A DNA stretch of 64,000 nucleotides from Iris pallida. Taxonomy: Eukaryota; Streptophyta; Magnoliopsida; Asparagales; Iridaceae. This document shows positions 46,662-59,397 of this stretch, piece after piece. Below the pieces are notes generated by a model, which was given only the letters and a program-made list of their open reading frames with translations, did not search any database and was not told where the DNA came from. The stretch's first letter is position 1. Each line of letters begins with the position of its first letter. The stretch lies in contig JANAVB010042363.1 of NCBI GenBank assembly GCA_029216955.1, positions 1-64,000 of the forward strand. The letters are read 5' to 3'. Both the position numbers and the translations under genes were made by a program.

Positions 46662-47445
46662 AAGGCATTTGAGACTTTGGCTTCTTTTTCTTGATAGAAG
46701 TTCCCTTGACTTTTAGATTGTCAGGGTCCTTCTTCTTGCTGTGGGAAGTCGCCTGCTTTCCCCTTGGTTCCTTGGTATGAACCATATTGGCGTTAGCCAA
46801 TTGCTAGGACAGTGCGTCCACCTTCAGTTGAGCCCGCATCTGGTCCTCAACATAGATTTCCTGCAGGAGATCTTCAAGGGTGATCTCCAGCTTCTTCCTA
46901 TGCATGTTTGCATAGAACTTGCTCCACCCAGCGGGGAGCTTTGAGACAATCCCTCCAACAACAAACTTGTCGTGGAGGGGCATCGCCTCGTCTACCAGCT
47001 TCTGTCGCAGTTTCAGGAACTCCTTCACCTGCGGCAGCATAGACTTTTCGTCCTCAAAGAACCACTTGTGATATTTTTCAACCACAAATATTTTACTGCG
47101 GTTCTTGTCTTCTTCGTAGAGCTTTTCTAGAGACTCCCATATGTCTCTAGCGATAGTCTTCTTAGAATCGGATTCTGCAAGGGAATCTTCCATAGCATTC
47201 AGGATAAGCAGCCTGCAAATGCTATTTTTCCTTCTCCATTTTGCTTGAAGTTTAGTAGCCGCGGTGATTGCGGCAGCAGACCCAACATCTGGAACAGTAG
47301 GTTCTTCCTCCAGAAGTACGTGATCTACGTCTTTGAGTTGAAGGGTGAGATATACCTTCCTCTTCCAGACTTGGTAATGTTCTCCATCAAACTTTTCTAA
47401 CTTACAAAAGTCAGAATTGAAGAGTGAAACATTAACGTTTTCCAT
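46662..47445 (-). pseudogene. Copia gag
   Basis: ATG at 47445 (MENVNVSLFNSDFCKLEKFDG) lies 22 bp from the 5' LTR. It has the UBN2-type gag features W-x-RK-x2-LTL, IWESLEKLYE, LPAGWSKFYANM and LTLEDLLQEI-like helices over 213 codons. TAG at 46804-46806 interrupts it. Beyond the stop the same frame continues through a basic stretch to the zinc knuckle split by the hAT element. Gag would form the particle shell and package RNA. Confidence 0.88.
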
Positions 47446-47467
47446 CGTAGCAATAAAGCTTTGAGAT

Positions 47468-48745
47468 TGTTAGTGCCGGGGCACAATTTTTCGATGGAAA
47501 ACTGAGAATATGAAACAATTGTAAAACAATGTTCCAACGCAACACTTCTAGGAAGGTTGCGCAAGTATAACGAAGAACTAAAAAGATATCGTTATGATAT
47601 TACGAGAATCTAAAAAGATTTCGTAATCACAACAGCGAATAAGATGACATGCGAAAGATGGAAGATGGCCTGCTGTGGTGAATGATCACCGTTGCTCAAA
47701 GCTTTATTCGCCCTACACGAACAGCTTCCAGGAACCAGCAAGTTCGTCGGAGAACTTAGAACACTCATGCTCTTCTGACTCCTCGGATGGACACGAACTC
47801 CCGTGCAAAAGCAACGCTGGTGCGGCGCCTTTCCTCTCTCTCGAAGGCTGCTGGAATTCGCAAGCAAATTCCGATCAGAACTGTGTTAAAGAACACGTCT
47901 GAATTCTCTGTTTACTTGTGCTAAAAAGCACTTCGTAAACTTTCTGTGGTGGCTTCTCTTTTTATTCTGTAATACAGCCTTGAGAGAGAGAGGATGCCTT
48001 ATATAGGCCCTGCAGCAACTGTTCGGTTGCCACAAAGTTAGGGACGTGGTAAAAACCATCCCGAACATGTAGCAACCGCCCAGAACATGCAAGCACACGT
48101 TCTGCTGCAAGTTGCACCAACTGCGCACACCCCGCGCTCCTTGCACTCTGCGCGATAGAGCGCGCACTGAACTGCGCATACTGCACGCACTGCACGCACT
48201 GCACGCACTGCGCATACTGCGCACGCAGCGCAACCAGCGCAACCCGAGCAACCCGCGCAACCCAGCACAACCCTGCGTAACCCAGCGCAACCCAGCGCAC
48301 CCAAGCGCAACCTGAGCGCAACCTGGGCGCGCACCTGGGCAGCGCAACTGGGCTTGCGCAACGTGGCAGCGCAAGTGGCTCGCGCAACGAGCGCAACTAA
48401 AGCGCACTATGCGCCTAGCGACGATGCTGACGTGCTAAGTGCAAAGTGCGCCAACAAAACGCCACATTACGCCTCATGAGCCCGAGTCCGAGTCCGAGTC
48501 GCTAAGCCCCTACGGGGCTTAGCTCCCATGGAAATTAATTTCCCAAGAGCAAAAAGCATGAATGCTTTTATTGTTGATTTAGTCCTTTTCCCATTAGAAA
48601 AATAACCCCACATGGTACACCCATGTGCACCTCCACACCACATCTGCATCTCTAAAATAGGAAAGCTATTATATAGAGATACAACTCCTTTGGTCTAGCC
48701 GATGTGGGACTAAAATTCACTTAGAAAAAAGACCAAACTCCAACA
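47468..48745 (-). repeat. Copia 5' LTR (1278 bp)
   Basis: Ends TGTTAGTG and CCAACA on the plus strand. The U3 block 48121-48400 is dense in TGCGCA/GCGCAA and lies 115-400 bp upstream of a TATA box (CTATATAAGG at 47998-48007, minus strand). No canonical tRNA-Met primer site follows; only a weak ATCTCAAAGC is seen. Confidence 0.92.
47998..48007 (-). promoter_or_regulatory. TATA box of the copia 5' LTR
   Basis: CTATATAAGG in a classic context, preceded by GGGC and followed by purine-rich sequence. It places transcription start near 47970 and gives a U3 of about 770 bp. Confidence 0.6.
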
Positions 48746-48978
48746 CTAGATTACATTTTGATCATTTATTTGGCAGAAATTCTACGATTTTTTGTGTTTT
48801 TGTGGGATTTTTGTTGTTGTTGGTAGTATTCTAAAAACAATATTTTGCGCTGGACGAGATTAAATTCAATTAGAGTAGTCTTCAAGCCTGTGATCAAACT
48901 GTTGGTGTAGTTGTGATGATATTGATATATAGTTTAGCATAATTTAAATAAGTTTCATAAGCATGTTGTATTATTTAA

Positions 48979-50065
48979 GGGTCTGCTTGGATTGAGGAGA
49001 AACAAATAAACAGAGTTAAGTGAGGTTAAGTGAAGAAGTTGAGGGAGGATATAACCTCTCTTAGGGAGAGTTTAGTGGGGTGTGTTTAATAACTCTTTGG
49101 ATTTGAGATTTTGACTTGAGTGGGAGGATGGTTAATAAAAATACAATACTTGCCAAAATATACATATGTCATAAAATTAGATTTGATTAAGTTATACGTT
49201 AAAACTTGTCAAAATATCTTCACAAAGAATATTTTCACAAATTTGATACATATATAAAGAAAATAACTAGAATGCAAACACAATAAAATTAAGTAACATG
49301 AGTATTATAGGCTTCTACCATTTGGAAGTAAGCCATATCATATCATCACAACCATCTAAAATAAAAAAACAACAAAAGAAATGATACGATCCCAAAAACA
49401 AAATATAGATTTTTTTGATGCAAAACAGTGGAGGAGAGACGACGCACAAAATATATTTGATGTATCAAACAGATGCAACAGTTTTTTGAAAGCTCTCTCT
49501 CCTCCAAATATCTTATGGCACAAAAGATTGCACAAAACATATGTGATCAACTCAATAGATGCATAAAATGTGGTCATCAACTATCTCTCCTCCAATTTTT
49601 GGACGCACCTGGACGATTTTTTTATGCATCAAATATATGTGATCATCAACTCAACAGATGCATAAAAAATATAGCTGCCTTTTTTATTTTTTATAATTCT
49701 CAAAGATGTGTAATAAGATAAAGCGAGAAGAGACGACGCACCTGGACGACATAAGCTTGAAAGCCAAGAATACAGAACAACATGTTGAAAGCAAGAAAAG
49801 TCGAGGAGAAGGTCACGCTATTTTTATATGACAAATAAAGAATATTTATGACTTTTATAACAACCACCTCCCTTTTTTTTTTTTTTTTTTCTGTTAACCT
49901 CCCGATTTGGGAGGTTGAAGAAATGGGCAAAAGTTGTTAAACAAACCCTCATTTAATCCTCTATGACTCCCCTCCTAAACTTTCACCCTCAAACCAAGTT
50001 GGGTTTTTCCCCCTCACTTAATTTCATCTTACTTAACTATCTTCACCGTCAATCCAAGCATACCC
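48979..50065. mobile_element. Harbinger/PIF-like non-autonomous element (1087 bp)
   Basis: Terminal repeats GGGTCTGCTTGGATTGA and TCAATCCAAGCATACCC match at 16 of 17 positions, and imperfect pairing (GTTAAGTGAGG versus CCTCACTTAA) continues inward. The 3-bp flank TAA occurs on both sides (48976-48978 and 50066-50068), the PIF/Harbinger pattern. Inside, GACGCAC...GATGCATAAAA-like segments recur (49440-49740) but no transposase is seen. Confidence 0.75.
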
Positions 50066-50068
50066 TAA

Positions 50069-52036
50069 TAGGTACTAATTCCATAAATTCTTCCATGGAA
50101 GGTTAGGAAATACACAAACAAAAAGTGCAGGGACCAAATTTTAATGAGTATACAAATGTATAATAACTAGACATACATCATGTACATAAATATTATTCAC
50201 ATGGAATGAAGATTATATGAACATAAAGTCACCTGTAGAGCGGACCAAAAGAAGCCACTAAGAGGGTAGCAGATATCATGAGTTTAGACTTATTCACCTA
50301 GACTAGACAATAGTGAGCCTCCGGAAACACCATGAATGAATAGAACCAGTTCACCTCAAAGCATGACATCCTTGATCAGAACGACATGACAAGTTTCAAA
50401 GTTTCTTGGTAAATCTTTACATATAGAGGGATTTTGATAATGATTTCTCTAATCAATTATACACCAAACTGGAGCTATTAGGCTATGATAGGACAGTCTA
50501 CCAGGACAATGTGCAGTTTGTGTGAACAGCTATGTTGCACGGACATGGATTCTACACGACACGTTTTAGACACAGTGACACGGATTTGACACCTATTTTG
50601 ATGTGTCCTAGTGTATTTTAGTGTCTCTGGCATGTTCGATATGTGTCTGACACGACACGGACATGGCATGAATTTTGGAGTGTCCGTGCTTATTAGGCAA
50701 ACAGAGAAATCTATGATAGGATAATTTCAATTAGGTATGTTATCTCATGTGTTAAAATGATTTATCCTACGATACCAACAAGCTTCAAGTGGATCGACGG
50801 ATCCTGGAGTTCAATTTTTTTTTAAAAACTTTGCTCCTGTCAAGTTCGAAGGAGGATATGAAAGAAAAGCTAATGCAAATTGAGTTACTCATTATAAACT
50901 TTTATTTATAGCCGATTGTTACTAAACCTGTGCAACTTGAGTTCGCTTATAAATGCGAGAATTGCATGATCATAGTTACTATAACTATTTTTTTTGTTCA
51001 GATATTGTTCTTTTATTGAATTTTACTATTAGAAACATGGATTTGCTACTACGTAATTATGGTGTGTATGGTGTTGAAGTTGAGCATGAACATATATGTT
51101 TTTACTTTACAAAAACTTGGCTGTTAATAGTGACTTGTGTAGGTATGAAGATGCTTAACAATAGGTACAACTAAGTTTCATTATCTCACACACACCTGTT
51201 GAGGTTAATCATATGATATTTTTACATTTGGTTTGTGTATATTTTGAAACATTGTGCATATATGGTATTATATATACCGAGATTATTGTTGTTCGTAGCA
51301 TAGTTACCGGGACTTCCTTACCCCTTAGGAACAGTGTTTTGGATCCCACATCTCCAAAATGTGGTGGGTTCTGATCCCTGTAGCAATATCTGGCGTCCTG
51401 GATGCTCCGGATCTTCAAGAAACAAATCAATCAAATGATAAGAAAAAATATGAAAAAAATATTGATTATCAAAGTGAAGCAAACAATAATAGCTGCTGGC
51501 TGGTTACAGGATTTGGGAATTCTCCCATACTGAACACAAGTACATATAGATGAACCACCCTTTAGCACTTGCGTAGCATAATTTTGATGGATTCACATTG
51601 TAATTTGCTAGTTTTGTTTTACCATTTCAAATATTTCCCAGTCCCCACAATTATACCAGTCCAAAAGTCATATTCAATATTATAAGAGATGCACCATCTA
51701 CTAAGAAAGGCATGGAACAAGGAATTTGATGGGAAACATGAGACAAAATAAATCAACCAAACAAGAGCTTTATTGCAGGGAATATTTGTAAAGTACAACC
51801 CTTGTTGACCGGTAGTGTTCACTCTATGTTGTTAGTATCTTACGTTACATGTACTTGTGTACTACCATTTCGTTACATATCGGTTGTTTCGATACAATAC
51901 ATATTGGTCGATAGGTAGTACCGATCTTTTTTGCTTGAGTTTTGTAATATATACTTAAGAATATGAATTCTGGAACTAGATCTGTAAAGATGAAACAAAT
52001 AAAAAAATTTGTGAGACAGTATATTAGAACATATTC
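50069..52036. other. No gene recognised; possible intron of the host gene
   Basis: AT-rich DNA. 50535-50690 starts with GCACGGACA and ends with the inverse TGTCCGTGC, with repeated GACACG motifs, perhaps an old MITE. On the minus strand 51430-51290 an open stretch (QDARYCYRDQNPPHFG) looks protein-like but matches nothing I know. Rieske-domain coding is not seen. Confidence 0.5.
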
Positions 52037-54654
52037 TGTCACGACCCGATCCCAATGTAGTGGATCTAGTCGGATCATGCCCAGCCTGCACCGTTGTGAG
52101 ACGGCGGCAGTAAGCTGTATCAAGCACTGAAACACAACATGCAGAAACATCTAAAGGAAATAAAACATTTTATTCGACTGAGAAAAGTCTGAAAATAAAA
52201 TAAACAACAACAATATTCATTTTATTACAATAGATTCTGAAAAGGAAAGTAAAGGAAAGTACTAAGCCAACATTCTAGCGTTCAGGGGTTCCTGGTTCAG
52301 CCTCTGCGGGACCCAAGTCCGTCCCGTAGAAAGTGCAGTAAGGTATCTCCTTTTCGTCACAATCACCTAAAAATGTTGGGTCTCCAGTCAGGAGGGAGCA
52401 AGAACATATTTCATCCACATCTAGCAATTCTAAATTAATAATAAATGTAAAGTGCGAGACAGTTAAAGAAATAATATTTTTTTTTGTATTTAATAGTAAA
52501 AAGACCAACAACCAAGATGATGTCAATGTCCAGAATGATGCAATGCTAAGCTAGTGTTTGAGTATATAACAGGGCCTGTGACCGGCTGGGATAGAGGCAA
52601 TATGTATACTAACGTTTTGGCCAAAACGAATAGTATACGGTACGGCTCAACCCCCTGTGTGGTAGGGGTTAGCGCGAGACGAGAAACGAGCGAGATTTGG
52701 CTTTGGTCACAGACGTTATACTATTCCCCCAAGCAATTCCCATGTCAATGAGTCAATAATCAATAACATGTCAAAATAGCCATCCAGCAATCCATCAACC
52801 TATGTGGAGTTCGAGAGGGATCCACGGTGAATCAGTGTAACTATACTACATGTAACTAACTGATGCATACATTTCATTATCAAAATAAAATGCAGACATG
52901 AAATAGATATAAAATTTGCCTCAGAGTATTCCTTGACTTGGCAGCAACCAGAAAGTGACTGCTAGGGTTTACAGATCCGAACCTACAAGATCGTAACGTC
53001 AGTTTTAGTAACCAGAATTACGTCCTAAATCTAAGGTACAAAACTAGGCCAAGTCTACAGATTGGTGATCCTAATTGAAAACCATTTGTACATAAAGTAG
53101 GTTTGTTACTAAACTAAAATTAATATATAACCGTTTAAGTAAATATAGGTTTTGTCGTAAATAAATAATTATTAAGGAAAATTACTTAAAAAAATGTATT
53201 TCTTTGAAATTAGTAATTTGTAGGAAAATAGTTTTATCTAAAAATATTTGAAAGTAGAATTTATTTATCGAGATTAATTATTTAACAGAAATGGTTTTCC
53301 TTAAAATTATATCTTTTAGTCATTTCCGTAAATAACATAGAAAATCACCTTTAATTATTAAAATAGCAATTAATGCATAAAATATATTTTCTTACCAAAA
53401 TAATGGTTTTAAGTTACTATAAAAGATTTCGAATTTTATTACTAAATACCATTTACCAAAATAATCATTTTAACACATAATTCGTTTTATAGAAATTAAT
53501 TAGCTTTATTTATTAATCTATTTACCGAAAACATTTTTGATTTAAAAACATTTAAAAGAGAATTTATAATATATATCATTATCTATTTGAAATTAATTTT
53601 ATTATATATTTTCTAACAAAACTTTTACTTAAAGAATAATAATTCTAATCTACTATTTATTAACTAATGCCTAAATAAAATAAAGACTTTTGTAAATAAT
53701 CTACTAAATGATTTCTAGGGTTTTTAGATATACATACAACCAAGTTTATAACCACAAAATTAAATAATCTAATTCATAAATCCACATTTTAAATTAATTA
53801 AAGTTTATGCAACCAGCAACCTAAACAAAGTTTCCTAAAAGAAATTTATTACCAACATTGCTATTAATAACACACAGAAACTAAATAACAATCTACAGAA
53901 ACTAATATTAATCTACAGAACAGTCTCTATGGTCAGAAAGTGAAATATGGGTTCTGTGAAGAATGACAGAAGGAAAGGGAAAATGTTTACCCAAGGCTTG
54001 CACGAAGGAGTACCGAGGGGAGGCCTCAGACTCGGAACAACACTGGGAACGACGAGCACGGGTACGTGCACGCACACAGCGAATACGCGACGACGGGGCA
54101 CACACACGGGAGACAACGGACGTTGGGCGGAGGGCGCGCGGGAGGCGCCGGGGCTGCACTGGGTCGGCCTCCGGGAGGCGCTGTCGGGGGGGCTGGCCTG
54201 GCGCGGCGGCCGAGCCGAGCGGGCGGGGAAACGCCGGAGGGGGCGCGCGGATCGGTGGGGACGTCGGCGACGGTCTGGCGGCGGGGCCCGACGGGACGCG
54301 AGGGTAATAGGGCGAGTGCGGGCTAGAAACGGAGAGGACGGCGAGGGGAGTTCGGTGGTGGTTGCTTTGCAGTTAATAACCGATATATATCGGTTTTATA
54401 TCGGATATATATCGGTATCGGTGGCAGACCGATATTTTTTTCAAAAAAAAAACGGTAAAATATCGGACCCGATAAAATCGGCCGTTACAACCGATATAAA
54501 CCGATATATCGGTTTGTGATAAAACCGATATCTCACTTTTTTTGTTTTTGTTTACATGTTAAGTTAGGTTACATCTTAAAGAGGGAGGAGAGAGAAAAAG
54601 CAAAAAGAGAAGGTCGGCTAAAAGAAAGAGGAGGTCGGCTGCTACTCACCTGGT

Positions 54655-55600
54655 AAGCTCTTCTCCTTCTTTTCTTCAGTTCTTCTTCTTCTTCGATTCT
54701 TTTTTTTTTGGTCTTCTTCTTCTTCACTTCTTCGATGGCTACTACTTCTTCTGTTATTCTTCTTTACTTCACTGATTTTGGTCTTCTTCTTCACTTGACT
54801 TCTTCTAGTCGATGGCTGATGTCGATTTTTTTTTTTTTGTTCTTTTTACTGCATCTTGTCGATGGCTACTGCTGCTTTTTTTGTTCTTTTTGGTTCTTTT
54901 TGCTGCTGCTGCTTTTTTTTTGTTCTTTTTGCTGCTGCTGCTTATTTTATTTTTTTTTGTTCTTTTTACTGCATCTTTTCGATGGCTACTGCTGCTTTTT
55001 TTTTGTTCTTTTTGGTTCTTTTTGCTGCTGCTGCTGCTTTTTTTTTGTTCTTTTTGCTGCTGCTGCTTATTTTTTTCTTCTTGTTCACTGCTGCTTCTTG
55101 TTCACTGCTGCTGCTTATTTTTTTCTTCTTCTTCTTCACTTCCTCTTCTTCGATGGTTGCTGCAGCTTTTTTTTGTTCTTTTGTTCTCTAATTTCCTGGA
55201 TATTGTAAATTCCTGCATATTTGATCAAAAAATTCCTGCACATTGCATATTTGATCAAAATTCCTGCACGTTATTGCAAATTCCTGCTTTTTTTTTGTTC
55301 TTTTGTTCTCTAATTTCCAATTCCTGCATATTTGATCAACTGTTGCATCTCTAAATTCCTGGACATTGCTGTTGCTGTTCCTATTTGAAGAAGTGTTGCA
55401 TCTCTAAATTCCTGGATATTCCTGGATAAAAAAGAAAAACAGAATTTTAAATTCCTGCACATTATTCAAATTCCTGCAAATTGCTGTTCCTGGATATTAT
55501 TCCTGCAAAGAAGTGTTGCATCTCTAAATTCAAATTCCTGCAAATTGCTGCTGCTGTTCCTGGATATTATTCAGATATTTTTTTAATTCTTAATTTCAGA
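54655..55600 (+). repeat. Low-complexity 5' leader of the hAT gene
   Basis: A CTT/TGC-rich region contains a tandem duplication of about 120 bp (TTTACTGCATCTT, CGATGGCTACTGCTGC, GCTGCTGCTTATTTT) at about 54829-54950 and 54951-55070. Then AATTCCTGCAAATTGCTG and GTGTTGCATCTCTAAATTC repeat several times (55190-55580). A TTCTTAATTTCAG acceptor ends one base before the ATG, so much of this may be a 5' UTR intron. Confidence 0.6.
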
Positions 55601-58315
55601 ATGTCTTCGAGAGCTTCAAATGAGGGTGGAACGGGTGGTGCTTCAAATGAGGTAGTTCCGGTTAAGATCAATTCGAATGATGTTGGGTATCGCTATGGAA
55701 CGGTTATGGATCCCACCAAAAAAAATCAAATTACTTGCAATTTTTGCCAAAAAGTAATACCGGGTGGGATATCAAGATTCAAACAACACATTGTTAATCA
55801 AAGGGGACAAACAAAGGGATGTGATAAAGCTCCTATGCTTGTGCAAAAGGAAGTACAAAAGGCAATGGATGAAGCATTGAAGAAAAGAGTTGAGAAAAAT
55901 AGAGTCAACAATATTTTAAGCCGACCAAGCTTAAATGAGGACGAGGAAGAAGAGGATGCCGATGACGATATTCAACCAACACATGCTAGTGTTGCTACAT
56001 CATCAAGCAAGAAGAGGAAGGAAAGTAGCAACATAAGAGGTCCAATGGATGTAATCTACAAACCTAATGTCGGAAAAATGCAACAAACGACATTGGATGC
56101 TAGCAATCCAATCAAGAAGAAGTTGAAGATGGAGGCTTGGATGGAGTGGGCTAAATTTTCATACGAGTGCGGTATACCCTTTAATGTTGTGCGTAATCCT
56201 AGATTTCAACGCTTTATATATTGTGTTGGAGAGTATGGAAGAGCTATGCCTGCGCCGTCCTATCATAATGTGCGGGTTACTCTGCTTCAAGATGTTCTGA
56301 AGGAGACAAAGGCTTTTGTTGATTCCTTTAGGCCAAAATGGAAGGAGTATGGATGCTCCATCATGTCAGATTTTTGGACAGATACGAAGGGTCGTTCTTT
56401 GATTAACTTTTTAGTTAATTGTCCACAAGGAACGGTTTTCTTAAAATCTGTTGATGCTTCAGACCAAATTCATGATGCAGACTACATTGTTGGATTGATT
56501 AATGAGGTGATCGCGGATGTGGGAGAGGAAAACATTGTCCAGGTAACATGTTAATGTAATAAATATGTGACTTATTAGTTATTTATGTACATTATGTTTT
56601 CCTAATTTGTAATCAATTTTCTTTTTGTGTATGTAGTTTATCACGGACAATGGTTCTAACTTTAAGGCCGCGGGAAGGAAATTGGAGCTACAACATCCAA
56701 AGATGTATTGGACCCCTTGTGCTGCACATTGCATCAATTTAATTTTGCAAGATATTGGTAGTGATATCGACAAGGTTAAGAATGTGTTGTCTCAAGCCAG
56801 GAAGGTGGTGGTTTATATTTATAACCATTTGATGGTTTTAAATATGATGCGAAAGTTGAGCGGTAGCGAGTTGCATAGGCCTTGTGTAACTAGGTTTGCA
56901 ACCTCCTTCTATACATTGGAGAGCATATGGAAGAACCGGCAGTACTTGCAACAATTATTTGTTTCTTCTAGATGGGTTCGCAGTTCATTTTCAAAGAGAG
57001 AGGATGGAAAGAAGATTGCAAGGATTATTGCAAAAGAGTCATTTTGGAAAAATGTGGAGTTGGCTTGTAAAGTGTTGGCTCCCTTAGTAGATGTCTTGAG
57101 ATTGGTGGACAGGGAAGAACAACCTTGCATGGGCTATATATATGATGCTATGGAAAGAGCACAACTCCAGCTTGATAAGAACCTTGCTGATGAGCCTCCA
57201 GTGCTAATCAAGGCCATGGCAATTGTTAAAAGGAGATGGGTTGAACAACTAGAACACCCTTTGCATGCAGGTATATTTTAATATATGTTTTTTCAATATT
57301 TATATGCACATGAATGTTACTATATTCATATTTATATGCCAACATTGTATTTTATTTTTAAATGCAGCTGGATATTATCTTAACCCAGCCATATTTTATA
57401 AGCATTCAACATCAGAGCTTAATCACACTAGGAGAATGCTTAATGAAGCTTTGATGAGGCTTGTGCCAGATTTGATTGAGAGTACTAAAATTTTATCGCA
57501 ATTGTCGGAATATAGAGAGGCATTGGGAGATTTTGGAACTACTCTAGCTATAAGAACAAGAGAAACGATATCACCATGTAAGTTTCTTTCCTTACCAATT
57601 AACCATTCCATTTGTATTTTACATTACATCTCTCTTAATTCTTATTGATGTGAGGAGAATACTCAATATAGATGAATGGTGGATAAGTCATGGCAATGGT
57701 ACCCCGGAACTACAAAGCTTTGCAAGGAGGGTCTTAAGCCAAACATGTAGTGCTTCGCCTTGTGAGCGAAATTGGAGTGCATTTGACAACGTATGCAACT
57801 TACTTTCTTTCTTAATTTGCTTTTTTTTATTTAAAATTCAAGCTAGCTAGTTACAAATAATACGTATGCTAATTTGATAATTTCAGTTGCATACGAAGAA
57901 GAGGAATTGCCTTTTGCAAGCAAAATTGAATGATCTTGTTTACATTCAATATAACATGAAGTTGGAGAGACGATTCTTGGAGGGAAAGAATAAAGCCAAA
58001 ACTTTTGATCCTATTATTTTGAGAGACGTTGAAGAGAATGATGATTGGATTACTCCAACCGAAACAGAGCTTGCAGAGTTTGTGAGGGTAGGTGATGATT
58101 TAACTTGGGAGCAAGTTCGTGCTTCAATGGGTGCCGATGACATTGAAGGACCAAGCACAAGAAGCACAAGGTCACGAGGTGTTGATCCACTCTCACTTGT
58201 TCATGACGATGAGGGTGAAGAAGATGAAGATGAAACTAGGGAAGAAAGTGATGAAGATGGTGATTGTGAGAACGAGGACAATGAAGTTGAAGTTGAAGCT
58301 AATGAAGATTATTAG
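55601..58315 (+). CDS. hAT transposase (BED finger, DUF659, hAT dimerisation domain)
   Basis: Five coding exons: 55601-56542, 56637-57270, 57368-57577, 57672-57790 and 57887-58315. All introns are GT-AG and all junctions hold phase, giving 777 residues to a TAG. The protein cuts and rejoins the element ends in the nucleus. A BED-type zinc finger has C46, C49, H63 and C74. An acidic low-complexity stretch and a basic segment (SSKKRKESSN) follow. The DUF659 core has SDFWTD (D257) and ITDNGSNF (D318). The C-terminal dimerisation block runs from EWWISHG to CERNWSAF (near 626-633). The tail is very acidic. Catalytic positions expected for hAT look present. It resembles the plant BED-DUF659-hAT family rather than Ac itself. 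Confidence 0.9.
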
Positions 58316-58954
58316 TCTAGATGTTGAAAACTTGAAACTTGAATTGGGCTCTTTTTGGTTTTCATATTAGTTGAACTCTTGAAGTGGGTACTTTTATATT
58401 GTAATGTTGGTTTTGGACCTTTTGGTATGAATTGGGCTCTTATTGTTATTGCATATTTTATGATAGCTAACTATTAATGTGTTGTTTCATGTTTTTATAT
58501 ATATATATAAATTGTTAAAAATGTTAACCGATATTTACCGTTATAAAACCGATATATCACCGATATATCAATAACACTACTGGACCGTTATAAAAAAAAA
58601 CCGTTATTAACTGCATAGGGTGGTTGTGGTTTGGGAAATGATGAAGGAGAATGGAAGTTATGGAGATTTGAAGAAGGTGGTAAGGAAAAAGCTTATGGAG
58701 AAGAAGGAGAATTCTGAGAGTTTAATTTCTCGTGAGTTCTCCAGATCCGGAAGAGGAGGGGGTTACACGCGGGACCAGGGGAGTGGGAGTCATGGGTTGA
58801 ACGTGTAGAGAGGTAGATGGGTTTGGGTCGGGTATAAAACTATTGTGTTTAAGTTATCGGGTTGGGCTACATTGATTGAGGGCTTGGGTTTAAGGCTTAA
58901 CAAAATAATTAATAAATAAAAAAATAAAAAATAAAAATAAGCATGGGTTTCACA

Positions 58955-59397
58955 ACCTTCCCTCAGAAAATTTCGTCCTCGAAATTTCAACAAATAATGA
59001 AAGAGAAGGGATAGAACATACCTAGAAAAGATGAGGATACTTCGCCCTCATCTCGTCCTCTCGCTCTCAGGTAGCCTCGCTTGGAGAGTGGTGACGCCAA
59101 GCTATGTTCACTAGAGGGATTACTGCACGCCGCAATCTCTTCTCCATGCGGTCGATGATCTCCATTGGTTGCTATGGCACAGTAAGGCTAGGTCCAATCT
59201 CCAATTCAGAATGATCAACTACATGGCTCGGGTCCGGTACGTAACGTCTCAGCTGCGATACGTGGAAAACGTTGTGCACGCCTTCGAGGCTGGAAGGTAG
59301 ATTCACCTTGTATGCTACCTCTCCGATTCTGCTCAAAACCTCAAATGAACCGATTTAGCGAGGACTCAGCTTCCCAGCTTGGCCGAATCTGATTGTG
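58955..59397 (-). pseudogene. Integrase end and chromodomain-like tail of element 3
   Basis: Minus-strand translation gives IRFGQAGKLSPR, stop, EGVHNVFHVSQLRRYVPDPSHV and WRHHSPSEAT, with at least three stops. The same region in the nested gypsy (34226-34600) aligns end to end. Coding stops at 59398 where element 4 begins, so element 4 inserted into element 3. Confidence 0.85.

Larger units (their letters stand above)
28411..48745 (-). mobile_element. Ty1/copia element, complete, with nested insertions
   Basis: Two LTRs of about 1.3 kb with TGTTGG/CTAACA-type ends bracket a minus-strand gag-pol. The perfect 5-bp duplication CTAGA flanks it (28406-28410 and 48746-48750), so both ends are exact. 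Without the gypsy (30456-42425) and hAT (45905-46653) insertions it would be about 7.6 kb. It sits in the putative first intron of the host gene, antisense to that gene. Confidence 0.92.
54365..58618 (+). mobile_element. Autonomous hAT transposon, apparently intact (4254 bp)
   Basis: Terminal repeats are CTTTGCAGTTAATAAC and, inverted, CTATGCAGTTAATAAC (15 of 16). The 8-bp duplication GGTGGTTG is perfect (54357-54364 and 58619-58626). Subterminal zones hold many CCGATATA/TATATCGG motifs at the left end and several ACCGATAT and ACCGTTATAA at the right end, likely transposase binding sites. It encodes a spliced transposase with no visible break. Confidence 0.92.
52037..58954 (-). repeat. 3' LTR of a gypsy element (element 3), split by an hAT transposon
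   Basis: It starts TGTCACGACCCGATCCC and ends GGGTTTCACA before an internal region with AATTTCGAGGACGAAATTTT on the minus strand and integrase coding. Without the hAT element and one duplication copy it is about 2.65 kb. 54060-54310 is very GC-rich. The partner LTR is outside the window. Confidence 0.65.

Noticed and set aside
51209..51430. Protein-like stretch on the minus strand, considered as a host exon
   Set aside because: No splice signals in phase, no recognised family, and it does not resemble any Rieske exon.
54708..55354. Phe/Cys-rich frames in the hAT leader that could look like membrane proteins
   Set aside because: They are translations of CTT/TGC low-complexity repeats, overlapping in all three frames.
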